Shown: positions 43,223 to 53,599 of the stretch, in pieces
Numbering within the stretch: the first letter of the stretch is position 1
Layout of the letters: every line of letters begins with the position of its first letter
NCBI GenBank assembly: GCA_011947345.1
Contig: JAAVTG010000486.1
Coordinates: forward strand, 1-64,000
DNA: 64,000 nt
Reading direction: 5' to 3'
Source: Phytophthora quininea
Taxonomy: Eukaryota; Oomycota; Peronosporomycetes; Peronosporales; Peronosporaceae
Program-made: the position numbers and the translations under genes
Notes under the pieces: generated by a model
The model's input: only the letters and a program-made list of their open reading frames with translations
The model's database searches: none
Told to the model about the DNA's origin: nothing

Positions 43223-45491
43223 GCTGCAATCTTGCTTGCCATGGGATCGACGCCGCCGCCGCGATTGTCCTCTGCGGGGCCTACGAACGACACTGCGCAA
43301 TGGATCGGGCAGCTTGAACTTTGGGGCAACTGCACGCGCTCTGGATGCGACTTAGGATTCAAGTGCGGCACAACAAGTCGGCTAGCTGAATCAATGCGAT
43401 GGTAAGGGCATTGCAGCCCCGTGTCTTGCGTGTGGTAACCCGTCGCTGATCCTGTCCGATTTGGCTAGAGACCTCTCCATGCAGAGAAATGCAAGCAACT
43501 TCAGAAACCATCGGCTGTTTGCATCCGTCCAACGCCGTGGACTTGGCGAAAGTATGCCCCCAGGGCTGCTTGGAGAGAGGGAACACGATCTCTGCGCGCA
43601 TGAGATCAAGTGGGAACCAGTTCCAAGTCGCCTACAGAGACGGGAGCTCAGTTAACGAAGACTAAAATCACGTGTGGCGAATGAGAATACACAGACCCAA
43701 TTCTGGTTAGTTTTCGACAGCAAACGCGGTTGGAAACCGTTCAACTAACGATTGCTGTGATATCCTTTGGAATAATTCTGTCTTACACACCAGTAGAGGC
43801 TCGAACGAGCGCCCAGTGAGAACACTTTACGTTACTCAGCGCGGCGATGAACTAATTTCTTTGTATCGTTCCCGAAATCTCGTGGCAATTCCGAATTGAT
43901 GGCGGGATTTACTTCAAGTACGATGCCGGACTCGTTCAAGAAGGAGCAAAAGGAAACTGCGTTGGCGGGGCTTCTGGTTCCCGCCAACGTGATGCACGAG
44001 GATACTTTTGGCATCGCCGGCGGCTGTTAACTCCGCGACTGCCACGAGGCCTGAGTTGAGTCAGCTCCCACTGCGGACCTTGGTCGTGGTGGCAGTTAGG
44101 TGGATAGGGAATTCTTACGTGCAATATAATACAAGTAGCAACGAAACCGCATTGTGTCACCATCGTGCTCAGGTGAACGCGGCTAGAGCCTTCGTAGCAG
44201 AAGGAGACAATTTAAAGCAATCTACCGTGGCTCCCTGGGTGATTGACAATGCCCCACGGTCTCCAAATACAACACCGGCCTCCCCAAACAACGCCCGCAA
44301 GTTTCTGTTAACCTCGTCATCCTGCTCGCCGTGGTAGACCGGCAGCTCTCTCGCCCCGGTGGATCTTTCACAGAGGGCAGAGCTGTGTCTGCGCCCAGTT
44401 TCTCGTGCCTGTAGCCTCAGAAGGGTAGGTCACGTCTCGCGAGTTGGCGCGGCACCAACGCCACGCGAGTCGTCTTACGTAGAAGACAGAGATTGTCCCC
44501 AGCGGGAGGTTCAATGTGCTCACCCGCCAAGAGCGTTCGATTTACCACGCATGACCTGCCTCTCCGCACATGTATTGGCATGCAATGGTCCGAACGCTGT
44601 GCACGTAGCTCTCTGGTGGGGATTTGGGCGAAAACTTATCCAGGAATCAAGGGGAAATGCGATACATAGGCTTTGGAGAGATCTGCGTGCTCTACGAGGC
44701 CGGCTGCCCTCCCAAGCAAGCGAACCCTCGATGTTAAGTCAACTTGATCTTCACGACTAAAAGATAAGCATTTTGATCCCGATTAACGGTATGCATGGAC
44801 CATGGGCCTTGAGGTGACGACCGACCGCAGTTGGAAGAGCCGTGGTCAGTGCTCCCAAGTTGGCGTGTTGCGCTTAGTACAACAACCAAGACTGGCACGT
44901 GTTGCCTGTTGAGCGCGAGGCAGACCCAGGTCGACTATTGCATCGACTCCTGAAGATAAAGAACGGACCCTTCCAACCAAGTAGAGCAGCGACCACATTT
45001 GGTTGACCCCACTCAAAGAGGCAGCGCACTGCTCAGCAGCGTTCCAACCCCATACATGTGTGTTCATGCTGTAGCGCATTGGTAGTACATAGTACACTGC
45101 GCTGGAAGATCGTAGCGCTTGATACAGGTCTGCTGCGCGCCAGCCATTTTATGGAGACACTCGTAAAAGAATTGCTTGGTCTGCAGCACCACCTTGCGCT
45201 TTTATTCGACCGCAAGCCAACTTCAAGCTCCTGTACAACACGACCTGCGGATCAAAAACGTCACATTGCACTGCTAATCGGGCGAGATAACATGCGGCAG
45301 CTCCGGAGACGCAGGGTACAAGAGCTGCAGGCACGAGGCACGAAGCAACAGCCTCGGGGATCAATCAAGTGAGCCCGTACTATGCGAGGGGGGCTTCGCT
45401 GCTCGAAGGTTTGCCTTCGAAAGCAGACCGCGGACATGCAGCGTTGCAGACCGAGTTGCTCTCGACAACAAGCTACGAAGCACTACACGAT
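43223..45491. other. 2.3-kb spacer between the divergent transporter copies
   Basis: Several moderate open frames exist on both strands (for example plus 44008-44337 and 44359-44760), but none shows a recognisable domain, signal or repeat, and composition is ordinary. It must contain both promoters. Confidence 0.4.
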
Positions 45492-45510
45492 CCCCACTTT
45501 CCATTTTGAC
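45492..45510 (+). promoter_or_regulatory. Initiator-like element of the right transporter copy
   Basis: CCCCACTTTCCATTTTGAC lies about 50 nt before the ATG at 45558 and matches the oomycete initiator core. Confidence 0.6.
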
Positions 45511-45557
45511 AAACACCAAGCAAGTCTCCAGTACAGTTTGCAGACTACAAACCCAAG

Positions 45558-47021
45558 ATGGCGGACAACTACGCGGAAGTAGCCTCGCCCAAGCCCGTCA
45601 CCGCCTTCGACGAGGCCAACAAGGCCGCGGCTCGACTCATCAAGCCCAAGGCCATCCTCTACACCAGCGCCTTCCTGTCCTGGATGCAGCCCTTCCAGAG
45701 CGGTTGGTCCACCTCGCAGATGAACCTGTCGCAGTACAACGACACGGACGAGTGCAATGCGCGCCCCGTGGCCGAGGACACGTGCCTCATGTTCCCGGGC
45801 CACTCGAAGCTCGAGTGGACGTTCGCCGTGAACGCGTGGATCTTCGGCGCCATGGTGGGCTCGCTGTGCTGCGGCCACTTCAGCGACAAGTTCGGCCGCA
45901 AGAAAGCTCTGATGGGCAACTGCGTCTTCATGATCGTGGGCGGCGTGGTGCAGGCGTCCGTGTCGAACGTCTGGCTGTTCGCGCTGGGCCGTCTCATCGC
46001 CGGTATCTCGTCCGGTACGGCCACGGCCACGATCGGCGGCTACGTGAACGAGCTGTCTCCGCCGCACATGCGCAATACTCTCGGTCTGGGTCTGCAGATC
46101 TTCACGACCATCGGCATCTTAGTGCCGGCGATCTGCTTCTTCTTCGCCAACACGAGCAGCGGCTGGCGCTACCTGGCTGCGTTCCCGGTTGTGCTGGCTG
46201 TCGTGTACCTGCTGCTGGCGCCGTCGATGTGCATTGAGAGTCCTGCGTGGCTGCTGACCAAGGGCCGCACCGAGGAGGCCAAGGAGGTGATCGCTCGTCT
46301 GTACGGCGAGGAGCACGTGCAGACGGCTCTGTCGTGGCTCGAGGTCAACAAGACGAGTGCCGAGGAGGGTCTGATCGACTCGACCCCCAAGACCGAGTCC
46401 ATGTTCGCGCCGCGCTACCGCATGCAGCTTCTGGGCGGCATCCTTTTGTCGTGCGCGCAGCAGCTCTCGGGTATTAACGCCGTGTTCTACTACTCCGGCA
46501 GCATCTTCTCGGACGCCGGTATCTCGGACTCGCGCGTCGGCACGCTCATCATCGACTTCATCAACATCTTCCCGGCCTTCTTCACGGGCGTGCTGGCCAA
46601 CCGCTTCGGTGCCCGCAACATGATCCTGTGGGGTCTGTCTGGCATGGTGGTCATGTCTATCGGTATGACGGTGGCCTTCATCGTGGACGTGTCGGCTCTG
46701 TCGATTGTCTTCACGGCGCTGTACGTGATCGTGTTCGGCGTGACGCTGGGCCCGCTCGTGTGGGTCATGACCGCCGACATCTTCCCGGACTCGATCCGTG
46801 CCAGCGCTTCGTCGCTCTGCATCGGCATTAACTGGCTGTGCAACCTCATCGTGGGTGTGTCGTACCCGTACGTGTCGGACGCTCTGAACGACTACGCTTA
46901 CGTGCCGTTCGTGGTGCTTCTGGCGCTGTTCTACCTGCTGGCTCTGAAGCTGGTGCCGGAGACGTCGGGCAAGTCTGCTGAGGAGATCCAGGCCGAGTAC
47001 GACTCCAAGCGCGAGCAATAA
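45558..47021 (+). CDS. MFS sugar-porter transporter, intact (right copy of the inverted pair)
   Basis: 487 residues from ATG 45558 (MADNYAEVASPKPV). Motif positions: FSDKFGRKK near residue 108, ESPAWLL near 225, QQLSGINAVFYYS near 300, PETSGKS near 468; an extracellular CNARPVAEDTCLMFPGH segment with conserved cysteines follows helix 1. Predicted proton-coupled sugar importer of the plasma membrane. Its N-terminal 15 residues resemble the transporter at 62633 (MADNYTEASTPKAQ) more than its near-identical inverted partner (MADYTEATTPKAT). This suggests the body was overwritten by gene conversion while the leader stayed. Intact and probably expressed, given the initiator-like site upstream. Confidence 0.93.
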   Translation: MADNYAEVASPKPVTAFDEANKAAARLIKPKAILYTSAFLSWMQPFQSGWSTSQMNLSQYNDTDECNARPVAEDTCLMFPGHSKLEWTFAVNAWIFGAMVGSLCCGHFSDKFGRKKALMGNCVFMIVGGVVQASVSNVWLFALGRLIAGISSGTATATIGGYVNELSPPHMRNTLGLGLQIFTTIGILVPAICFFFANTSSGWRYLAAFPVVLAVVYLLLAPSMCIESPAWLLTKGRTEEAKEVIARLYGEEHVQTALSWLEVNKTSAEEGLIDSTPKTESMFAPRYRMQLLGGILLSCAQQLSGINAVFYYSGSIFSDAGISDSRVGTLIIDFINIFPAFFTGVLANRFGARNMILWGLSGMVVMSIGMTVAFIVDVSALSIVFTALYVIVFGVTLGPLVWVMTADIFPDSIRASASSLCIGINWLCNLIVGVSYPYVSDALNDYAYVPFVVLLALFYLLALKLVPETSGKSAEEIQAEYDSKREQ

Positions 47022-48157
47022 TATTACTGTACGTAAGATTGAGGCTTTCGCTTGGAACGTCGATTCGGTTAGTGTAATGCAAGCGAATAGTTTATTTTCT
47101 GTAGTACAATTCATGCTTCCCTGTGGAGTTGTTGCGGTTGGATCGGTGTCTGATTGTCGCTGGGTGGTCCTTTGCCTTGCTAGCGATGTTTGGTGAAGCT
47201 GGAATGATGTTGAAGTGATATAACGTGGTGTGACGTGACGCAGTTACTATGCTGTCGACCACCGAGATTCGTTGCTGTATCTTTCGGTGCCCGGATGAAT
47301 GTGCATTTTGTATCGGCAAGGACTTGGATTGAATTGAGCAGTGTAAGCGCTGCTTGGAGTTGTCTGGCAGTATCGCCGTTCTCAGTAGTGGTCCACTGTA
47401 ATCTTTGTCACCGAGCTCTAATCGCTCTTCCTTCGCATTATCAGCAAAACCTTTGAGTCTCTGTGGGTATCCTCTCGAGTTTTGGCCTCCAGGATCTCAG
47501 CAGTGTCGGATGCAACCGCGCAGTCGAACTGCACTTAGTCGTCCGCTCGATTTCACACACACAAGTTCTGTGACAGCGAAATAATCGACGAGTGTTTGAA
47601 GTTCGAGGACAAGCCGAAGCGAGACGACACACCATCCAACACTGTCGCCAAGACGTCCAAGGCGTTACTGGCAAAACCTCGGAGCATATTTTTACAGGTG
47701 CCAGAGCTGTGCCCGCAGCATTATGATCCAATATTTCAGTCAGCCACGCCAATTAGTCGCTAACCTTGCATGAGGCCAATAACAATTATCTGGGGCTACC
47801 GACAAACACACCAAACTAAAATGACTGCTAGTGACGGAGGCAGAAGCCTGGTGAACATCGCACAGTAGATCTTTCGTCCACTGGGCGGTCTCCTGGTGCC
47901 GCTCGCACACACGGCGGCGGATCGCGCGCAGCTGCTGCCTAGCCTCTCGGGAAATCTCTAGTGACGTGCTGCTCACGGCGCACGTGGGCCTGCGAGGCGC
48001 TCGCGACAGCAAGGTCATCGATGGGCTTCCGTCAGGAATATAGGTAGCATTCATTTGATCACATTTGACTAGGCTTCAATAAGGCTCATAGTCATATTGG
48101 TGTCTACTTTATCCTAGTGTTCACACGTCACAGGACAACTTCAACATACTTGTTGGG
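47022..48157. other. Intergenic region with a doubtful minus-strand ORF
   Basis: A minus-strand frame at 47740-48054 contains a helical, coiled-coil-like stretch (LEISREARQQLRAIRRRVCE), followed on the same strand by another frame to 47441. No domain is recognised and no clear intron joins them. Probably non-coding or a relic. Confidence 0.3.
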
Positions 48158-48938
48158 ATGGCAACTGCTCGACGATTCGCGACGACGCAAGTGAGGAGCG
48201 GCATCGACCGACTGCGCCGCGCATTGGTGGCTTTTAACCTCGATGATCTCCGGCCAGTCACCGCGAGGATGATGACGATGAAGAAGAAGACGCGGCCGCT
48301 CTGGTGGCGCAGGACATACCGCTGGAGGCGTGGAACCGCGTAGCCGAGTTGGAGTCGTGGCCTCCGGGCATTCAGCTCCGGTACTTGGTCTGGGACGACG
48401 GCCGTGTCTGGGTGACGGAGTATCCGTCGGATCAACACGAAGTTGCCGCTCTTTATAATAACAATCAATGTCCCGGGTCGGCGGTGCTGGGTGCGCTTGG
48501 CGCGGGGTATGGAATGTTGCTGCTGGCGGTCCCAACGTGCTGCAGGCAGCGGATCTCAAGTTCCGTCCGCTGCTTCGAATTGGGGCTCAAGTGCCGCAAG
48601 GCGTCGCCTACACCGCGTGGGCGACTGTAATCGTCGAGGTCTTGTACAGTCAGCATTGGGCTTCGGTCCACCGCAAGCTGCGAATGTATCGTCGTCTTCC
48701 TGGACTCCAGTACATCTTCTGCTTGAGGATGTCCAAGCTGTTGAACCGCGTATCGTACGAGCTGTACGATGTGGGAGCCACTCCGCCCAACCCTCTGCCT
48801 GGTGCTCCAGCCACTCGACACGCTTTTGATCTTCGGGATCGCAACCAGCAGGCCGCGTCGTTACGTTCGACACGAGGCGTGTGCTCGGCCTTCCTCCCAA
48901 CGCACAACCACCAGCTGTGGTCCCAAATCCCCGGATAA
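48158..48938 (+). CDS. Conserved unknown protein, possibly Uma2-like nuclease fold, frameshifted
   Basis: ATG 48158 (MATARRFATTQVRSG). After a frame change near 48250 an acidic run is followed by PLEAWNRVAELESWPPGIQL and LRYLVWDDGRVWVTEYPSDQ. After another change near 48500 the protein continues with PNVLQAADLKFRPLLRIGAQ, TAWATVIVEVLYSQHWASVH, RKLRMYRRLPGLQYIFCLRM and NRVSYELYDVG, ending at 48938. The order of a basic charged strand, (I/V)VEVLYSQ, then K..MY..LPGLQYI resembles Uma2-type PD-(D/E)XK proteins, where the Asp and the Glu of VEV would be catalytic. That is a resemblance seen by eye, not established. Two frame changes leave it uncertain whether the gene is alive. Confidence 0.45.
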
Positions 48939-49461
48939 CGATTGACATCGTTGCGCTAGCAAACTATGTTCGCGATCTAGCTCCACTCCCACGGAGCTGA
49001 ACGGGCTGCCGATAATACTTGGATGGTATCTGCAAGATTCTCCACGAGGTGCTGTGAGCCAGGAGCCTCTACTTGGATGGATGAATGTCTCGTTGTAGTG
49101 TGTTTTCCGCTTTGGTTTCGAACACTACATCACTAAAAATGTCATTTTCCTGTTTGCATATCCACCCATGGCCATGTAGCATCTTCCAGCCCTCCTAGAG
49201 CTCTGCGCTGTCAGGCCGACCACACCGACAAAGATGCTTAGGCATTTGAATGGTGTGGATCGGCCTCTGATCTGTTGCTGGGGGACGTACGGCACGATTC
49301 CGTACAGGCTTGCACAACGATATCAAGAAAACGTGCTTCTGGACAAACTCTTTGTCGTGCTGTACAGGTAAAGGAAGTTGGCTTGGCAAGCGGAGGGAAG
49401 GCCAGGAACTGTGTGCCAACTCGGCCTTTCATCGGTTCATTTTGTCGTTAACGTATTCTAT
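48939..49461. other. Intergenic sequence, no gene recognised
   Basis: It lies between the convergent unknown gene and the glycosyltransferase gene; no domain, repeat or RNA gene is apparent. Confidence 0.35.
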
Positions 49462-51254
49462 TCACTCCAGCAGCCTCACGTCCTGCACGAAAGCGTGCAG
49501 TCGAGCCTCAATATCGTGCCAGGGGAATCGGTCCCAATCGGTGAGCTGGAAATACGGCGACGTCAAGTACTTGTTCCCGTAGCACATGGAAACCTCAGGG
49601 AACAAGTCGTCGTGGCCTTCGATGTCCACCACGTAGCTGTTGGTGATGTAGTCGTACTTTTGACTGGCAGACATGTACCCAGGCACCAGGAACGACTGCA
49701 GGTGCGTCCACACTCGAGTGCCAACGCCATCGATCAGCTTTCGACCGTTGTGATGCAGAAACAACACGTCGCCCTTTGGGTCGTACTGCACCATTGTCAT
49801 ACCGCAGAACCGACCGTCTCGCAGCATTCCAGCAGAAGCGGCCGGGGTCGAGATCATGTGGAACGTTGTGTTGGTGCGGAGCCACGCTAAGCGGAAGAGA
49901 TCCTTATCACCGTACGCCAACTTGAGGCCTTCAAAGTAGTCTGGTTTTCGGAGCGCCATGAGCTGCAGCACTTTGATGGCCGTTGTAGATCGTCGTCGGT
50001 CGACCAGGAGCTGGCCGCTTTCTTGTTCGAACATGTTGACGTACGGAGTGCCCACCAGTTCCCACAGCAGCGACTCCTGCTTAATGTTGAAGATCGTGTG
50101 TCCAGGAAACCAAAAGTCCGGCCAAAAAATGGCCCCGGTCTGCTCAAACTCGGGTGTCGTGAACAGATACGTCGGGTCTCTGACTGGTGAGTTGTCTGCG
50201 TCTAGAAAGAGAACTTGGTCCAGTTTGGAGTGTGCTAACGCGACGATCTTCGAGTTGAAGCCGGTGGCGGCGCTGCCTTCGATCCCGTGAAGAGAAACAA
50301 GACCCTGGTCCTGTACGAGCGACTGCAGCACCTTGGAAGTTTTCAGCGGGTTTGTCCCCATCTCGCTCTCAAATACCAGAGCTCGACGGGGAGCGAGCAA
50401 TTGTTGAAACGTAGCAACCGAATGGTTGCATACACACTCTGCAGAAGCTTGGGGTAGATGGCCATCAAGATGCCTCTGCTGGGTTCAGAAGCAACTTGTG
50501 ATGAGGTCTGTTGCGGTGTGGCATTGATAAGGGCATCGAACTGCGGGGAAACTCGAGCAAAATCGGCAGCTTCTCGGCAGGTGAAGACGACGTCTTGTCT
50601 TAAAGACGAGCAACTGGTTCGCATGGCTTGTACTTCCTCTCCGGTGTCATCGTTGCGCAGCAGACAGTATCCAGACAGGCCCGCCTCGACAATGAGGTCG
50701 CAATCTCCATCGAATGTCTTTTCTCGAGGCCCATCAGGGACGCAATCACCGGTTTGGCGCCAACCAAGACAAGTGAAGTGCGGAATACCAAACGTCGAGG
50801 GTCCTTCGTTGGAGTAAAACCCTTTGAGTAAATTGTCAGCCGTAGAAATGGTGGTGGGTGGCTTCTCGGTCTTTACTGGGTCGGTTGGTGGGGCCGCAGT
50901 AATCGGGTTTGAAGCGTCCGTCTCCGTGTTGTCTTGATGATGGTCTGTCTCGCGTGATGGAGTCTCATTTTCTTTCGGCTCAAGATGGTCCTGCTTTGAA
51001 TTTGCTGTGACGTCTTCCTCGATTTGGTCGGTGTGGCTGTGGGGGTTGGTGGGAGTCACTTGACGATGATCCAAAGCTTCTGCATCTCTACCATCGAGGT
51101 TGGCGCGAAACAACTGCACGTGTTGTTGTTGATTGTCGCTCGAGGTATGCAGGTCGTACCAATATTCGATCAGTAGCAGGGCGTTGAGGGCGATGCTGAA
51201 AGCTAACAATCGACTCAGCCAGTGACAAACACGACCGGGAGGTAGTTGTGTCAT
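49462..51254 (-). CDS. Golgi-type alpha-mannosyltransferase (GT71/Mnn1-like), one frameshift
   Basis: ATG 51254 starts a type II membrane protein: a short cytosolic tail, one anchor helix near residues 15-33 (LAFSIALNALLLIEYWY), then a stem rich in Thr, Pro, Asp and Glu. A cysteine-containing segment (CLGWRQTGDCVPDG, CDLIVEAGLSGYCLL) precedes the catalytic domain. The catalytic domain begins GILMAIYPKLLQSVYATIRL and NNCSLPVELWY. After a one-base shift near 50370 it continues with FESEMGTNPLKTSK and ALAHSKLDQVLFLDADNSPV, containing the DxD metal/sugar-nucleotide site. Next comes AIFWPDFWFPGH, and later VLFLHHNGRK. This is the Mnn1-like mannosyltransferase pattern, acting on glycoprotein mannans in the Golgi. 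The shift is the only defect seen. Confidence 0.78.
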
Positions 51255-51336
51255 TCCCGAAGACTGAGCAGGAATGAAGTCCCAACTAAGGTGGACACCG
51301 TCACCGTCGCATGTATTTCATGGGAATGTGGCTCAG

Positions 51337-53021
51337 CTATTTCAAAACGCTACCAAAAATGAAATGGAGATCATCGATCGACAACGGTCTCACCACGAGC
51401 TGGTCGTATCGTCGTTGGAGATGTAGCCTCGCTCCCTTTCGATTCGGCCTCCGAGAAAATAGCGAGCGTTCACCGTGGATAGAAATCAATGTCGACGTGG
51501 CCGCAGACGCCGCCACGAAGTAGCTGAGGAACTTGAACGATGTAGCTCGACTTTCTACGCCTCTGAAAAGGAACCCCCATGCCAATCCACCCATGTTTCC
51601 TCCAGCACCAACGATGCCGGACGTCACGCCCGTATGTTCGGGGCACACATAGGGAACGATCCCGTACGTGGTGCCAGTCGCCGCTTGAGCGAAGAAGCCG
51701 AAGACGACGAGACAGATCACACTCCATGCCAAGTCGCGAATTTGGCTGTACAAGAAGAGGAACATTGCTTGGAATGCCAAGCACAGCAACTGCACCGAGA
51801 TGCGGCCTTTCATGTCGTGCTGGCGGTTTGCTACGTCGGACACGTAGCCGCCAGCAGCTCGTGCGAAGATGCACATGAGTCCGAAGCACGACGAAATGGT
51901 GCTGGCCTTGGTCTGCGTCAGTAGACGACACCCGTTAGCGTCGGTTGCAGCGTCGCACCCGTCCACTTTGAAGTCCTCGTAGTAGTAAAGACTCAGCACG
52001 TTGTGTACTTGCAACTCGACCCCGAAGCAGCAGCCGTATTGGAACGCGAGGAGCCAAGTTACCGGCTGCTTCGCGACGGCCATAAATCCGTAGTACAGCT
52101 CGGATTTGGCTCGGTCCGCCATGACGTTGTTACGTTTGAGGTCGACGTAGTTGCCCTGAGGACAGTCGTCCGAGAACATGTACGTGCAGATGCCAATCAC
52201 GACCATCAGCACGGCAGGAAGCAGCAGCGCGATCCGCCAGCCGTAGTAGTCAGAGATTGAATTATTGATAGTGATGAGGTCGAAGATAAGCGGCGTCACC
52301 AAGTACGTGACGCCGGCGCCCAAGTTGCCCCATCCGCACGAAATGGCGTTGGCGCTGCCCACCACTTCGTGTGAAAACATCGTCGACGTCCAATACGCCG
52401 AGGCGACGAACGTGCAGCCCACGAGTGCAATGAAGAACCGCACGATCATCAGCCCCGTGTAGCTCGTCACCAATGCTGCAGAGGCTACCGGGATCGCTCC
52501 CACCACCAACAGCACCGCTTGCACGGTTCGAGCTCCATATCGATCACACAAAGGGCCGACGATCAACCGGCCGATGATTGTACTAGACAGCGCCACAATG
52601 TTCGAGTTGGAGACCTGGTCCTCGGTGAGGTTGAGCTGCTTCTTGATGGTCGGCATGAGCGGTGGGATCGAGAACCAGCCGAAAAGGCGATGAAGAAGGA
52701 CAGCCACGAGTAGTGGAACGCTCTCATGTGTGGCCTTGCGAAGCTGAAAAGACGAATTTCCGTTGCCTTGTCACCTTGATGCGGGTCAGTGGCGATGTCG
52801 AACGACAGCCGGCGATCTTGCACCGACTGCAGCACTGGGATTTGACGGTACGGGTCGCTGCTGGTCATGCCTTGGTACGGGGTGGTCTTGGCGTTGCCTC
52901 CGATCGCCATGTTGGAGACCCCAAGGTCCAATGGCGGCGGTCTCGGCGTCTCCGCTACGAAGTTCGACCGGTTCGTGATGGGGAACCCCAAGTCAATTAA
53001 CGGACGTGGCGCCTTCGACAT
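51337..53021 (-). CDS. NRT2-type nitrate transporter A, one frameshift
   Basis: ATG 53021 starts a long soluble tail, followed by the conserved lead-in TDPHQGDKATEIRLFSFARP, HMRAFHYSWLSFFIAF and, after a single-base loss near 52685, FGWFSIPPLMPTIKKQ. The rest is an unbroken MFS protein with RYGARTVQAVLL, the nitrate signature region CGWGNLGAGVTYL, the second signature GAGGNMGGLAW and about twelve helices. NRT2/NNP transporters import nitrate with protons. A cysteine pair (C...NGCR) lies in the loop between helices 7 and 8. It is transcribed away from transporter B. The only defect is the one-base shift inside the first helix. Confidence 0.85.
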
Positions 53022-53599
53022 GGTCTCTCAGCTGCGGCTTGGACGGCAAAAGTAGAAGTGGCAAACTGTAACCGCGATTGGGCTGTCTGGTGGCCAGCTC
53101 GAGACGGCACCGCACTAGCTCTGAGGAGATGGAGACCGCCGCAACCCGTACAGCTCCGTGCTTAGGCAACACAGCACGGGTGCACAGCGTGAAATCGTTG
53201 CGATAATCAATGAGAGCTCAACACGAGCACCACGGCGTCGGAGGAGGAAGCGAGCCTGTCGCGGTATCTCACCTGAAGCAGTCGTTGTTTGTACGCCACC
53301 GACAGGCCTGCTCGACTATCGTCGATCCCATTGCGTGGCGTCCGCATTGACAGCGAGCAGCGGCGTCTTGCATCGAGTCAAGCGTGACACTCAGCTGATT
53401 GCAGAGCGCCCGTGTAGGTACCGCATAAACGTTCGGACCCAGAAGAAGTCAGCAGTCTTGCATCGGGCAGTCTCCTCCTTGCTTCTGCTTGATATCCTGC
53501 TTGCCGCCACCGTCGTGTAGTAAAGAGCTGCAGCCTGCTGTGCACTTCATTGGTCTCCATTCGACCTCACCATCGTCTCTGATAGTAGTCCGCGTCGCG
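53022..53599. other. Divergent promoter region of nitrate transporters A and B
   Basis: No gene recognised. Both flanking genes start from this region on opposite strands, so any shared nitrogen-responsive control sites would lie here; none can be named from sequence alone. Confidence 0.35.

Larger units (their letters stand above)
41696..47021. repeat. Large inverted repeat: arms 41696-43120 and 45599-47021
   Basis: Two arms of about 1.42 kb, each almost an entire transporter ORF, face away from a 2.4-kb spacer. Similarity begins abruptly at the codons for TAFDEANKAAARL and covers the coding region to its end; leaders, first 16 codons and spacer are unrelated. Confidence 0.88.
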
